A stretch of 64,000 bases of DNA from Corallium rubrum (GCA_964035015.1 OZ036016.1:6389714-6453713), one strand, 5' to 3'; positions 1 to 11,482 are shown, counted from the stretch's first letter. Notes: generated by a model from the letters alone, not told the origin. Translations and numbers: made by a program.

Positions 1-149
1 AACACCAATTACAAATAATGTATTCTCCCTAGTGGCCCTCTAATTCTAATTATAACTATCGATATAGAACAAAATCAAATAAATTTAAATAAAAATAGAG
101 TAAAAAGCAATTATTAAAAATAAATCATAATAATTACTTAACTATGATT

Positions 150-1165
150 GATAAGAATATCAGTATAAAAAGTTTAGTATAATCTATAAATTCTAAAATT
201 GTCAACAGTATATCTTAGGAAGAAATCTTTAACTAGTTTGGCTTTCATAAGACGAAATGATTCCCCACGTACTGTTCCCAAAATGTTCCATATTTTGAGT
301 GTTGAATAAAAAAACGTTCTTTTTAAGGAATCAGTTTTTGGCTTCGGAAGACGAAATTCAGTTTTTGATTTGGTTTGATATCTATGGTTGAAACGAAAAG
401 ATTCTAATTTATTAATTAAGTACTCTGGAGCTCGACCATCAATAATTTTGCGAAGAAGACAGAGCTTTTGTATTTGAAAAATCTTGTCAATTGGTAGCCA
501 CTGAAGTTTTTGAAAATTTTCAAATGACCTTGCTTCATATGGACTGTCCAAAATTAGTCGAGCACAGCGTTTCTGCAACTTGAAGAGGTCATCTAGATGG
601 CTTTGACTGCAATTGCTCCAAACAGTGCAGCAATATTCAAACAAAGGTTTGATGTTTGCATTGAACAGCAATAATCGGTAATGAGTTGGTAGGTATTTTC
701 TTACTCTTGCTAAGATAGATATTCTCTTTATCAACTTTCGGCGTAATTCTTCAATATGTGTAGACCAGGTGAGGTGGCTATCAATGTAAACCCCTAGTAC
801 ACGTTCTGATTCCATTTTAGTTATTTGTTGGCCATCTAGTGTAAGGTCAAGGTTTTGAGTTGAAGATTTTGCTAGCTTCTGTCTGGTAGAGATTATACCA
901 TATTTGGTCTTCGATTGGTGGATTTTCATTTTATTTTCCTTTACCCATTTTGTTGCTTCATCAAGGTCAGGCTTAAGTTTCTCTTCAATCTCTTGTAAAG
1001 TGGATCCAGACGCATAAAGAGTGGAATCATCAGCATATAAGCCGATGTTGTTCTTGAGAACCAGGGGCAAGTCATTGATGAATAACAAAAATAGAGCAGG
1101 ACCAAGAATGCTCCCTTGCGGCACACCAGAATGAATTTGTAGAGATTCAGATAACTTACCATCGG
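150..1165 (-). mobile_element. 5'-truncated non-LTR retrotransposon (LINE), reverse transcriptase C-terminal half
   Basis: A minus-strand reading frame is open from about 1165 down to a stop near 174. It carries RT hallmarks: VPQGSILGPALFLLFINDLP (palm entry) and the catalytic YADD box in LYADDSTLY. The region after the palm has the FEYCCTVWSNC and LQKRCARLI motifs usual in Jockey/CR1-type LINEs. The N-terminal endonuclease and RT fingers are missing, and alignment to the family stops near 1165, as expected from incomplete reverse transcription. The protein would normally be a cytoplasmic/nuclear RT for target-primed insertion; this copy cannot act alone. The first 150 bases are AT-rich 3' flank with no gene seen. 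Confidence 0.9.
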
Positions 1166-1199
1166 TTCAGTTCAGGACGGCTTCATTGTCCTCGTCTGA

Positions 1200-2331
1200 A
1201 ATTATTTGTTTGAGACTTTGAACCCAGAAGCTGGCCCGTCGCAGCTGCAAGACAGAATCCGGCAACAACTGGAGGCCCGAAACCAGGAACTGGAGGCCCG
1301 AAACAGGTAATTAAGAATAAGGAGCTATGACGAAGATCTATTTCGCTGTTATAAAAAATGAATAGTGAAGGATTTTATTTGTGCGATAGTGACAATATTT
1401 ATGCGAACTCTCGCTTGTAACTACCCCCTGAAATATTATTTACTTAAAAAAACCCCAAAAAAACACAGAACAAATGCCTTTAAATTTTGATGTCGGCTAA
1501 TGTGGTTGTCTTTTACATGTATTAATTAATTTATCAATTATTATATACTATCTTAATTTTTTTTATTATTATTCAACAGACCGCACCTGGTCACAGAAAG
1601 GGGACTTGTCCAGTGCTGCCAAATTCATGGAAGTGACAATGTATGGTTGTCACGTGGAAGGGGGCCAAGTACCCATATTCAACAAAGATTTCTACACTCA
1701 AATAATGAGCTCCAAAGGTACAGAATATATGTGAAGTCGTCAAGGCTCAGATGGTTACAACCAACCGTTCGTGGGCAGAAACCACAGCCTAAGACATGGT
1801 CATGTCACATGGGTCCGGACCCCCCGGTGTTGTATTAATGACGTTAGTGAAACGTTGTGAGAACAGAGATATACTGTTCGGTTAATGTTCATGTTATGAG
1901 TTCGGTTACCAATAAATATAAAAGTAAAAGTAAAATTCTTACATTTTGATTTCACTGAGAAAACAAGAGCAGTTCAGTTTGGAGGAAGTGCATGATGAAA
2001 GGAATAAAGCTCAACAATTGAGTTCCTCCAGATGAAGCAACCCCTGAAAAGGGTTTAAAACATTTTTTTTACAAGTTTTTTGTGAATTAGTTTTTTTGTA
2101 TGCTTGTGTTTCATCAATTTTCCTCTAATTTATTCTTTTGTGTGCGTGTGTGTAATATATGTCATTACATCATACAGTATCTTAAATGAGCAATAATTGC
2201 ATCTCTGCATGTGTAAATAGTAAGCCATATTTTCTAATTTTCCTTCAGAGAACTTGAACGGAGACTACACAAACGGAGACTACACAAACGAAGACGAACG
2301 TATTGCAGTTCTGAAAATAATATTTTGTAAA
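1200..2331 (+). CDS. Fragment of an unrecognised multi-exon gene: coiled-coil and basic exons
   Basis: Three exon candidates share splice phase. Exon a ends at 1306 (AAACAG then GTAATT) and reads LQDRIRQQLEARNQELEAR, a heptad-like charged helix; its frame is open from 1200. Exon b is 1580-1717 (acceptor TTCAACAG, donor AAAG/GTACAG) and includes TERGLVQCCQIHGSDNVW. Exon c starts at 2249 (acceptor TCCTTCAG) and reads RELERRLHKRRLHKRRR before a stop. Phases 2-2 match at both joins. A paralogue of exon c lies at 27111-27195. I do not recognise the protein. The matching phases argue for a once-functional gene, but no start codon is visible and the setting is duplicated, so it may be a pseudogene. 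Confidence 0.45.
1745..1857 (+). pseudogene. RRM exon fragment (RNP1 end)
   Basis: One frame reads FVGRNHSLRHGHVTW, matching the RNP1 end of the RRM exon copies at 19794 and 29460. It is joined abruptly to unrelated sequence on both sides. Only about 30 residues survive, without the RNP2 strand. Confidence 0.5.
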
Positions 2332-2631
2332 ACACTGTTAAAATTAGGATATGTTCGGAGTAAAACCAAACCCCAGATCTTTATCCCTTTATCTTAATTC
2401 CTGCAATATAGCACCTTCATATAAAAATATAAAATAAAAACAATATGCTGTGTTTAGAGAAATTATATTTTAAAAGGAATTTCTTCTAGCTCATCTTCTT
2501 CCGACGACTAATTAAGGGCTTGCAGTGACAAAAAGTGGTGAAGGTATAGTGAATTAAATACATGTCAAGGTATGTTAGAAGCATGGAGTATTTTCTTGGA
2601 ATATTATTTTCATTTTAATATTAAGTTTATC

Positions 2632-3010
2632 AGACCCTGTTAGGGGGTGTTCACACGAGACTGACCTGAATTTTGCATTTCGCTTTTTGTTTACATGAGG
2701 CCAGCGTAGAAACTATTTAGGCTTGCGTCAACTGCCTTGCACCTCATGACCACGGGAGAATCATTTTGTCGATTTGACACCAATCTCTTTTATAACAACG
2801 TACTGAGTTTGAGAGGTGAAAGTGTTTTAACTTGGTTCATGGTTTTAAAGTGTTTTTATACAGAAGGTTATGGTTTTATTTTGAAAAAATTGTAATTTTT
2901 TGTACGTGATTTATGCAGTGTCTCTGGGAACATTCCCCAGTGCTAACCTTCAATTAATTTTCCTCACTCATTTAGTTATTTCTATAACTTGATATTGTGA
3001 AGACTTTCGC
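2632..3010. repeat. Dispersed repeat D1, copy 1
   Basis: This stretch (starting near GTTAGGGGGTGTTCACACG) recurs at 23704-24000 and 27293-27690, and its distal part at 5590-5900, always in the same order and orientation. It has no coherent reading frame. It probably represents an intron or flank of the duplicated gene modules. Confidence 0.7.
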
Positions 3011-3375
3011 AATCTTCATATGTTCATTAGCATTTGAAGATTATATTTGGGTTTTTTTTGGTAGTCACAAATAAACAATATTAGCGCCTTCTTATAAAAC
3101 AATATTAACCTTTATACAGCATGGCAACCAATTATCATTCATTTTAATTTGTGTAATTTAAATCTTTTTCATTTAATTATTTACTCGTATGTATTTCATT
3201 TATTATTTTTGTTATTAGGCATTATTTTATTATTAGGCATTATTTCAGTTCTGTCTACTTCATCCATTCATACGACAGAAATTCAACATTTGTAGGTGTA
3301 GACAAACAAGTGTCGTATTTCGAGGGCAGGTATATTGTAAATCGATTGTGCTTGCGGTGTTCCAAATTTGCTCAC
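3011..3375. other. AT-rich spacer
   Basis: There is no supported gene. A short direct repeat (TTAGGCATTATTTTATTA) at 3216-3250 is shared with 21772-21832, showing that this spacer belongs to the same duplicated family. Confidence 0.5.
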
Positions 3376-3522
3376 AAATGAGCAAGCAAAGTGTTCATCA
3401 TTTACACTTACAAAGTTGTAAATGCCCCTAAAAATCGGCCGCTCTGCATGCTGAAACATTTGCAGCAAATTAATAAGAAGCTTATAAGAAAGAAAGTAAA
3501 GCTTATATATATTGTTTTCCAG
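3376..3522 (+). repeat. Conserved intron upstream of the P-loop exon (D2)
   Basis: The stretch from GCAAAGTGTTCATCATTTAC to the exon acceptor is nearly identical at 16079-16214 and 18364-18507. The intron was duplicated along with the exon, so these copies arose from DNA, not from spliced RNA. Confidence 0.75.
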
Positions 3523-3824
3523 GTTGTTGTCCAGTAACCACCATCATTGGCCCCGTGGGCAGTGGAAAAACAACCGCACTGGAGTTGTTGGCGCAATTGA
3601 TGGGTCGAAATGCCATTCTGTCGCCTGCGACAGAATCGGCAATATATTTAGCCTTAACAAGTTCAACAATCCCCCTATTCTGGGACGATCCCCAATTCCA
3701 AACCGGATTTGACAGTCGTAATCAATGTATTCAACCACAACGGGTATACAACAAGATCCCATGGCTCCGAAAAACCACGAACGTCGATTGTAGTAACCAT
3801 GAACTTTGAAATTGTTGGCAAGAG
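3523..3824 (+). pseudogene. P-loop NTPase exon, copy 1
   Basis: The exon follows a good acceptor (TTGTTTTCCAG at 3512-3522) and ends at AAGAG/GTAATT. It encodes a Walker A motif GPVGSGKTT, then SSTIPLFWDDPQ, which fits a Walker B strand ending in acidic DD. A two-base deletion relative to the copy at 17518 shifts the frame near 3712; downstream, the other frame carries the rest (NGYTTRSHGSEKPRTSIV). The pattern resembles helicase-like P-loop proteins found in multi-copy cnidarian/sponge families, with a DUF927-like flavour; that is from memory, not a search. It is the longest copy in the window. Confidence 0.65.
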
Positions 3825-4307
3825 GTAATTAACAGATTTTGTATGTATTTATAGCATTATCAAGTTTTAGAAAAAAAATAGAAATGTAGACAGCATTTAA
3901 CTAATGTGGTGATGGGTCCATAGCAGTGTAAAATTATATTAAAATTAGTATAGGAAAATGAATTGAGGTATGGATCAATGCCATGCAGCATTGCTCAAAG
4001 CGGTTAGAAAACAAAAACAAGACACCTGCTGACAGGCGTTCACTCGGGCTACTGACTTCTGTAAATATTGGTGTATTAGCCTTCGCACATCTCGAAAACT
4101 TGAGGAACGGACAGGGTGCGCATATTAAGTGTTTGTTGAAAAACTACACAACTCTCAGAAGAAATCATTAAGCAGTGTAGTTATGTAGAACCATTCTGAA
4201 ACTGTTTAATTGTACAGTTAGAGGCAGAATAAAGATTAACCTCTATTCTGTGGTTAGAAGTAATGAAGTTAAAGTTATGAAGCTCAACAATTGTGAGTTC
4301 CTCCAGA
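3825..4307. other. Spacer with a repeat fragment
   Basis: No gene is supported. A fragment near 4100-4150 (GGGTGCGCATATTAAGTGTT-like) recurs at 18163-18210, so it is another piece of the duplicated array. Confidence 0.45.
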
Positions 4308-5599
4308 CAAAGCCACCCAGAAAAAGGTTTATATTATTTCTTTAATTCATGTTTTTCATGAATTAGTTTTTTGTATGTGTTTAAACAATTTTTCTCTTTA
4401 TTGTTTTGTGTGTGTGTGTGTATTTATTGACATTAATTTTATTATATATTCATTTATGTATATTAATTATATTCATTTATCTATAATTTATTTGCAGTGA
4501 ATGGCGCAAGTGGTAGTGCGAGTGATGCAAGAGGTTTGCGGCCAACTTGACTCCACAGATCCACCTTTTCCTCACCTACACTGACATGGGGTCAGTCAAT
4601 GACGTGCTGGTCGCCGACACCCCCCATTGTGTGGATGGAAAAACCGGTGGACGCGAGACCAGCAGATAACGGCCGCGCAGAAAATCATTTGGGAAAAAAA
4701 AGTATTTATCTGTCGTGTACCAAATTTGGTCACAAATGTATTTATTAAAGGTTTGATAAATACGAGAGAGTGATTATTTTGTTGACAAGAACAGTGACCC
4801 TTTCGTTAACGACGATGACGCTGATGAGTTTTGTTGACGACAAAAACAACAACAACCGCAACAATGACGGTTTTGTTGAGAAAAACAATGTATAATTCTG
4901 ATAATCGATTTTATATTCAAGAGAAAGTAAACATGGCTAAATATTCTACTTCACAAACGGATACTCTTATCAATTATAGTTTTAGTAGCTTAGTTGTGCT
5001 TATATTTAATGTTGTAGAATCATTGTATACAAGGGTCGTCGTTCAAAAGCTGATTAGCGTTAATCCTGGATTAAACAGTTAAATTGCTGTTCTTTTTACA
5101 TATGCTGAGTGAGTGTTTCACTTGAGACTTCAGAAAATAAAACTCATTTATACAAGGTCTGTGGAAAGAATTCCGAATTTCTTAAAGTATGAAACGAAAA
5201 TTAAGTTTGTTTAAACACACGCACGTGCTTCATTACAATTGATTTGGTTTGATAACATAGCAACGATATATAACTCATTATGCACATATGACGTCAAAAT
5301 GTTTAGTTGACATTTCAAACAAACTAAAATATCTCCAAAACGAAGCAGTGTTTTAAAGTCCTTTTTTTAAATTTAATCGTGTATGTGTTTGTTAATTTTA
5401 TTAATAATTTCATGCGTTTATTATTAGTTATTTATGTGTGGGTTTCATTTTATTTTTAAATTTGTGTATTTTTAAGATCCTTTTTGACACCACACGTGTA
5501 TCGGTGTATGGTAACGGGATTGATACAAACTAATCGTCAATCATTTCAATCCACATCACCAAATTTCATACACCGTCCATGAACATAAAATAACTTGGT
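4308..5599. repeat. 1.3 kb segmental duplication D3, copy 1
   Basis: It is near-identical to 22345-23632 over its whole length, with small indels. It contains an acceptor-like TTTGCAG (4490s), a coding-looking patch with CVDGKTGGRET-like residues, and a frame SDYFVDKNSDPFVNDDDAD at about 4769-4825: an Asp/Asn-rich acidic tail exon. In this copy the tail is cut by an early stop. No intact gene is visible. Confidence 0.75.
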
Positions 5600-5929
5600 C
5601 CATTGTTTTAAAGCGTTTTTATACAGAAGGTTTTATGTTTTTATGTTGAATAAATTGTTCTAATTTTTTGTACGTGATTTATTGGGTGTCTCTGGGAACA
5701 TTCCCCAGGCTAACCTTCAAATGAAATATTATAATTTAATTTTCCTCACTCATTTAGTTATTTCTGTAGCTAGATATGTGAACACTTTCGCAATCTTCAT
5801 ATGTCCATTAACATTTGAAGATCATTTGGTAGTCACAAAACAATATCAGTGCCTTCTTATACAACAATGTTAACCTTTATACAGCATGGCAACCAATTCA
5901 ATTGTCTTCACAAATCATTGCGGGGTGCA

Positions 5930-6990
5930 CGCTCACCGTGGGCCAGGGGTCGGTGAAGTGTTCTACCCCAGTGGCGGCACCCGAAATTTGGTTGTGTCGA
6001 ATTTCTCAATTGGCACACTGGCACTGCTCAAGTTCCCTGGTAGCTTGATACCATAGCCATCAAGTTGTCGGATGGCACAAGAACATGATTGAGTTAAAAC
6101 ATTTAATTTGTTTATTTATTATTTATTGCACTTGACATCATCAGATACCAAGGAGGATGCATTCGCTGGTTTACACCTGGACCCCCCACAGTTCGTCTGC
6201 ATCAAAAGCCTACCTTCCTTTCACTTATATGTGTTGCCATTACTTTAATTTTTAGACAATGATTTGCCATTTTTATTTCACTGAGAAAACGAGAGAGCAG
6301 TTCAGTTTGGAGGAAATTGGCACTAGTGATCCAAGCTATGCTTGCGCTCCTGGCTCCCATATACATTGACATAACATTAATTTTTGAAGTACCAAGTACC
6401 GTACTTCAGGAGGACGTACTTCAGACAACTCAAACGGTACATGGTGAAAATGGAGGCACACCATGGAAGACCGTCCCATGGTCGAAGGTTCATTGGGACC
6501 CTCGTCGTAGGACGACAACCAAACGAAGCTCAGGACGGCGGGGGTCAGAGTCTCAGAGAGATGACTTCGACTCGGCCACGTATGTTTTGGGCAGAAATCT
6601 TCAGGTAAGTTAGTCACTTTTTCTTTTATTCTACGAAACTTTTTTTACCAAATAAGGTATGTGAAGCATTCCAAACAAGGAAGAGAAGACTAAAACAATG
6701 CTGGGAGTCGAGAAGATTCAAATCAACCTACATGCATCTTCTACTCCTTTCTGCTCGATGTCAATCGCGTTTTTACATATCTTCAGGTTATTACGGTAGT
6801 TTGTAATCATGTAGTTTTATTTGGAAATTCATTTTGTTAACAACAACAACAACAACAACCTTTTTGCTGACAACAATTACAGGGTTTTTTTTACAACAAT
6901 GATTCTTTTGGTTCATAACCGCAATGACGGTTATATTGATAACAATGTCAACGACTCTTGTTAACAACGACGACGCTGATGACAGTTTTG
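5930..6990. repeat. 1.06 kb segmental duplication D4, copy 1
   Basis: It is near-identical to 13250-14300. The left part carries a coding-looking frame (RNLVVSNFSIGTLALLKFPG, 5975-6040), the middle a frame FTEKTREQFSLEEIGTSDP (6270s), and the right end an Asp/Asn-rich tail (VNNDDADDSFVDDKNN, 6958-7008). Frames are broken by stops and indels, so I treat it as decayed exons of an unrecognised gene. Confidence 0.7.
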
Positions 6991-7007
6991 TTGACGACAA
7001 AAACAAC

Positions 7008-7136
7008 AAATGGGCAGTGGAAAAACGACGGCACTGGAGCTGCTGGCAAAATTGATGGGTCGAAAGGCCATTATGTCGCAGGCGACAGAATCGGCGATCT
7101 ATTTGGCGTTAACAAGTTCAACAATTCCCCTATTCA
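7008..7136 (+). pseudogene. P-loop NTPase exon, copy 2 (5'-truncated)
   Basis: The copy starts directly at the Walker A codons (GSGKTTALELLAKLMGR) and is fused to the Asp/Asn-rich tail of D4 without an intron. It ends at SSTIPLFS before the Walker B acidic pair. The fusion is a rearrangement junction; a similar start point occurs in copy 6 at 21640. Confidence 0.6.
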
Positions 7137-7346
7137 GCTATACTACAGCTATTTTATAAAAATTAAAAGTACTGTACAGCATTCCAACTAGGCAGTGGTT
7201 GTGGTGGATTTGAATAGAAGGTTCTTTATCCGGATTGAATCAAACAATACAGCTCTTTTCACAATTTTCAGTGTTGGGGAAACAACAACGTTTGGTACGC
7301 CAGCGAGCGTGAACGCCGAAACTCCACGTGGGGGTGGTAAGTTGTT

Positions 7347-7870
7347 ATGCAGAATGCGGCAGAGACTTTGATTCATTCGTTTATTACTAGCAGGGTGGAC
7401 TATTGTAATAGTTTATTGCATGGTGTACCTGCATATCAATTAGATAAGCTGCAAAGAGTGCAGAATGCTGCCGCTAGGTTGATTTTCATGGAGCATAAAT
7501 TTTGTCATATTACCCCACTTCTTTCAAAATTACACTGGCTACCTGTTAGGTTTCGCATTAAATTCAAAATTTTGCTAATTACTTTTAAGGCTATTCATGG
7601 GTTAGCCCCTTTGTACATTAAGGATTTAATTTCGATCAAATCGTCTGTTACCGGGAAATATATTCTTAGATCGAATAAGGAGCTATTGCTTAAGCGTCCT
7701 TTATGTAAGACCTATGCTACACTTGGGGACCGTGCCTTCATGATATCTGCTCCAAAGCTGTGGAACGCTCTCCCTGCAGACATTCGTAACGCAAAGACTG
7801 TTGACTGTTTTAAGAGGCTCCTTAAGTCTCATTTTTTTAGATTAGCTTACGATAACTTCACTTAGCTTAG
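7347..7870 (+). mobile_element. LINE fragment, reverse transcriptase C-terminal part
   Basis: An open frame carries the post-palm segment of CR1/Rex-type LINEs: [20 protein letters not shown], then [28 protein letters not shown], and the terminal [11 protein letters not shown] block. The palm with YADD is absent, so this is a 5'-truncated dead copy. The stop is at 7863-7865 and an AT-rich 3' tail follows to about 8030. It differs clearly from the LINEs at 150 and 59473. Confidence 0.9.
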
Positions 7871-8476
7871 TTTTATATTCTTGTTATTATTAATATTATT
7901 TTATGTATTGTAATTGCTGTAAATAACTAAATGTATTATTTTATTGTACAATGTAATGCGCATTCGATCATCTCGTCATGTAGAATGCGCAATATAAGTT
8001 ATTAAAATTATTATAAATTATTATTTGTTATATAAACTTGGAAAATGTTGCTGTATTTTAACTTGTGAAATTCATTACTAATTCATGAGTTTTCCAGCCA
8101 ATCCAATTTCAGAAATTACGTCACATGTATACCCCTGTAAACCCCATACAAACTAAAACCAATGATGCTAATTAGTTACAACCACTAGTGGATGTATACT
8201 CTTCTGATAGGAATATCGCCTCCCATGGGTTGTCCATGCATGTAAGTTTATAATAGCAGTCAATAAAAAAATTGTTCTTTGTAAAACAAGTGCGTGCGCT
8301 TTATAATTAACTTTCGAACATGTCTTCCTCTCCACAGTCATCACCATGCCCATTGCCCATGCCCAGTAGCCCGAGTTAACGCCTAGCGGGCGTCTTGTTT
8401 TATTAAGAAATGAGATGTATTTTAAATCTATAGCAAATATAACTACAATTGACACAGTACATATATAATAATTTAC

Positions 8477-8723
8477 CTCGGTCATCGCAAATTGCTTGAA
8501 CATTAATGGAATGGTAGCGTTTCCTATTCACATAGAAATTCTCGTCTAGATGTGGTGCCTGGATTCGAATATGCGTGCCATCGATACAACCAATAACACC
8601 GGGGAAACGGGCCATCTCGTAAAACCCATTCTTCATTGCCTCTTTCTCTTGATTTGAGGGCCAACGGATAAACTGCTCTCGTTTGTTTGCAGTGTCTTTC
8701 ACTTCGTAAAGAAGAAGATAGTT
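8477..8723 (-). mobile_element. Harbinger (HARBI1-type) transposase exon
   Basis: On the minus strand an exon is bounded by an acceptor (CCTTCAG, 8724-8730) and a donor (CGAG/GTAAAT at 8476). It encodes FPGVIGCIDGTHIRIQAP, YVNRKRYHSINVQ and ICDDRG, the DDE_Tnp_4 signature of Harbinger nucleases; IDGTH and CDD hold the first two catalytic aspartates. The upstream helix-rich part and the downstream exon with the glutamate are not seen nearby. It is probably one exon of a broken PIF/Harbinger element. Confidence 0.8.
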
Positions 8724-8803
8724 CTGAAGGTATGTAAACTAGATATTTAAAACTTTACTTTAACTTCTTGGACTGAATCGTGCTAATGCACGAAGGCTGC
8801 TGC

Positions 8804-9698
8804 TTAGTATTTATCATAAGCATCGACATAGATTTTCTGTAATAATAATTTAAAACGGTTTTTGTTTTTTTTCTTATCAGTAAGAGACTTCCTTGGTAGG
8901 TTCACATTTTCACGGATTTTTGTAGTAGCAGCAGAAACTGGGAAGGTTTTAACCAGGGTGGCGTGACCGTAGTAGGAAGATTTCCCTCTGCTATAGATTC
9001 CCTCGGTCTCACTAGCCAGAATCTCATTCTCAACTGTCTCATACCTCAACTTTAGGTTATCCAGCTTAAAGCTACCTGGCACAGCCTTACCACTACCACC
9101 GGGTAGTAATACGTTACCCGGACTGTTGATTTTCAGTATAGTCTCGTGTGTATTCTGAAGCGCATGAGGGTAGACAGCTCCATTTTCAGTAAGCCAGTCA
9201 TCATCGATTGGAACTGTGAACCTTTTACCGTAGATACTGTTCATGAGAGCATCACCGACAACACTAGAATCACCACTAGCGTCCTGACTTCTTAGCTTAG
9301 CAAGGTTGACACTCCCGCCAAGACCCTGGTCAATTTTCCCAGACCGCTTGGACTTAAACCATAAGTCCTCATAACATCTAAGAACATGGGCCTCATTCAA
9401 ATCCCTATATTCTTCCCCATCGAACTTGTGGGTGATTCGACTGAACAAGGTGGACTTAAGGTTGTTCTGATGGTATGACTCCTTGTTGCCATTCTTCAGG
9501 CTGAAAGTAAGCATTCTACTGCCATGCAGGGACTAGTACATGATTAATCGGCATCGTAGACAGCTTTACATACAGGTCCTGGTCAGAGGATATGTGTGTT
9601 GGGTTAAATGTCACGTCGACTACTCTCCTAGTACCTTTCTTACTACTGTCTGGCTTCTTTAATTTATAGCTTGGGGCGATTCTGTCTTCTTGCAACAT
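8804..9698 (-). pseudogene. Polinton/virus-type major capsid protein relic (two frames)
   Basis: Two adjacent minus-strand frames (9516-9698 and 8804-9514) look like one protein split by a stop or indel near 9515. The first reads VTFNPTHISSDQDLYVKL; the second has FTVPIDDDWLTENGAVYP, FKLDNLKLRYETVEN and NLPRKSL. These match my memory of a large family of double-jelly-roll-type capsid proteins in integrated Polinton-like elements of cnidarians. The C-terminal jelly roll is lost after NLPRKSL. It would have built the virion shell; here it is a relic. The call rests on motif memory, so the family name is less certain than the kinship with the neighbouring virus-like frames. Confidence 0.6.
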
Positions 9699-9701
9699 AG
9701 A

Positions 9702-10415
9702 CTAAGGTACGGAAAGAAATAAGATATAACTATCATAAACCATCCATACGATCGCCACCACCAACACCCACAGATTGCTAGCCAACCAGGCCAACCCCAT
9801 AGCACCATACTTCAGCAGAGCAACTACCAAACGCCATGATAATAGGACCCAATACTGGACCAAGTCTCTTAGCCAACTTTCTAAAGGTATTATAGACTGA
9901 CCGTCCAAATGATCCGACAGAGTTGGCGCCTTTCTTAATTGCGGAACGCATTCCTATTATTACCGTCGTTAGAAGGGAAGCCACAGTCACAGCAAGTCCT
10001 GTAGCACCAAGCCAGTTTTCCTTAATCCACTCCTTAAAGCGTTCTAACCTAGACAGATCTCTTATACTCTCGTTACTATCAACCTCTTCCCTGAACACTG
10101 CAATAGCCTCACTATAGACAGGAGCACCACCTTTCTCAACAATACGTATCAGATCACTCTTCAGCTCAGCAGTCTTCTGGATATTTTTATACAGCTGCTC
10201 CTTCCGCGGTCAGCCTCTCTGAGAGCCTTCAGTCCGTACTCATTAGCCATCCGTTCCAATGCTTCTATCTTAGTGTCAGCATCCCCCTTAGGATCCAATA
10301 TCCCTGCGAACTCACGGATCTCCTGCTCTGTCAACTCCCCAACCCGTTCATGTAGCCTCTCACTAATTTCTGAGACAGAGAACTTACAGCCAAGCTGATT
10401 TGAAGAAATTCCCAA
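9702..10415 (-). pseudogene. Membrane protein relic of the virus-like element
   Basis: Frames at 10161-10415, 9778-10098 and 9702-9908 follow one another on the minus strand and together look like one protein broken by frameshifts near 10195 and 9830. The N-terminal part is charged and helical (ERVGELTEQEIREFAGILD). It is followed by WLGATGLAVTVASLLTTVII, a clear transmembrane helix, then a basic segment, and a second hydrophobic stretch (LAWLASNLWVLVVAIVWM). Similar proteins sit beside the capsid gene in cnidarian virus-like elements, from memory. It lies just upstream of the capsid relic in the same direction, consistent with a structural module. Confidence 0.55.
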
Positions 10416-11072
10416 CTAGGGAATCATTCGCTGCCGCCGTATCTGAAGCCTTCACTTCAGAACGAAGTAGATTTAGACCACAGCACTGGGCATGTTGCCT
10501 AGAGCGGCATTCAGATGACGGCTTCCACAAACATATGGCGTTGAAGCTGACCGGCCCAAAGAAATGGCTTGAGTCTAAATGGACTGTGCAAAGAAAGCAT
10601 GGAAGATGGAATTGTGGTGAATTTCTCCGATCACGATGGATATTATACCGCGTGCAGGTATATTTCCAAGTATGACGAGAATGTTTACCACAGCCCAAAT
10701 CATCCCAACCTGGACGAAGTCGGATCCCCCAAAACGAAGAACTGTCAGCGTGCATATCGTCAGAGGCGCGCAAACAGACAAGCAGCCACGCCCACGACTA
10801 CACCTCAGAGTGATGAAGAACCTCTCAGCAACCCTCCCAAGAAAAAGATGAAAAACCTCTCAAACATAGATGTGTCTGAATTTATTCAAAAGCACGATAT
10901 AAAAGATCAAACTTCTTTACTCGCAATTGCCAATGTTCAGAAAGAAGAGGGTAAGAAAGACCTGGCACATTATGTCCTTTCACAGAACAAGTTACCACAT
11001 GTTACTGCACATGTTACTGCACATGTTACTATAAATATAGTAGATTTTACTATACACTTGGCATGTTACTAG
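10384..11072 (+). pseudogene. HUH-type replication initiator (Rep) relic
   Basis: The frame from 10384 to about 10610 reads FRPQHWACCLERHSDDGFHK and the metal-binding HKH pair (His codons 10526-10528 and 10532-10534), an HUH motif. A second frame, open to 11072, carries YISK (Tyr codon 10659-10661), the expected YxxK catalytic tyrosine motif. The two are separated by a frameshift between about 10600 and 10620. The C-terminal part is Lys/Pro-rich (NPPKKKMKNLSNIDVSEF), perhaps a nuclear localisation segment. HUH enzymes nick DNA for rolling-circle or rolling-hairpin replication. No helicase domain remains; the frame runs into a 12-base tandem repeat at 10991-11035. Confidence 0.65.
10991..11035 (+). 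repeat. 12-base tandem repeat
   Basis: Three to four copies of a CATGTTACTGCA-type unit end the Rep relic and mark the edge of the virus-like block. Confidence 0.7.
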
Positions 11073-11089
11073 ATGTTACTGCTACTTTT

Positions 11090-11482
11090 TTATAAAAGTA
11101 CATAATTCAAAACTTCTTTTTTGAAAGTAAAGAGATCATTGAGACACTTTGGCCCCATGTCGTTTAATATTTTGAACATTATTTTAGCTTTTTTTCTCTG
11201 TTCTTTAAGTGGTTCCCATCCTAATGCATCTAATGCAGTTTGCTGATCTACTTCATTAGGCATATTTGCTATAATGCGAGCAGCTCTGTGTGAAGTTTTT
11301 GCAAGCGTGTGGACTGGGTTTCACCAAATACGTTCCAAACTTCACAACAATAGTTGAAGTATGATTGCACTATAGCATTGTGTACTGATAAAAGTGTCTT
11401 TTTGTTAGCAAATTCTCTTAAACGTCGAAGAGCACATAATCCTGACGTTATTTTCTTACATATATTTTCGGTATTAATGTCA
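11090..11482 (-). mobile_element. LINE fragment, RT C-terminal part
   Basis: On the minus strand the translation includes ITSGLCALRRLREFANKKTL, SYFNYCCEVWNVFG and, in a shifted frame, ALGWEPLKEQRKKAKIMFKI. These are post-palm motifs of CR1/Jockey-type LINEs. A one-base shift near 11300 and loss of the palm show that it is dead. It ends abruptly at about 11482, where a Penelope-type frame begins on the other strand. Confidence 0.75.

Noticed and set aside
6317..6613. 98-codon protein duplicated at 13640
   Set aside because: Several overlapping frames are open in this duplicated DNA and indels between the copies break the frame; no single frame is clearly coding.
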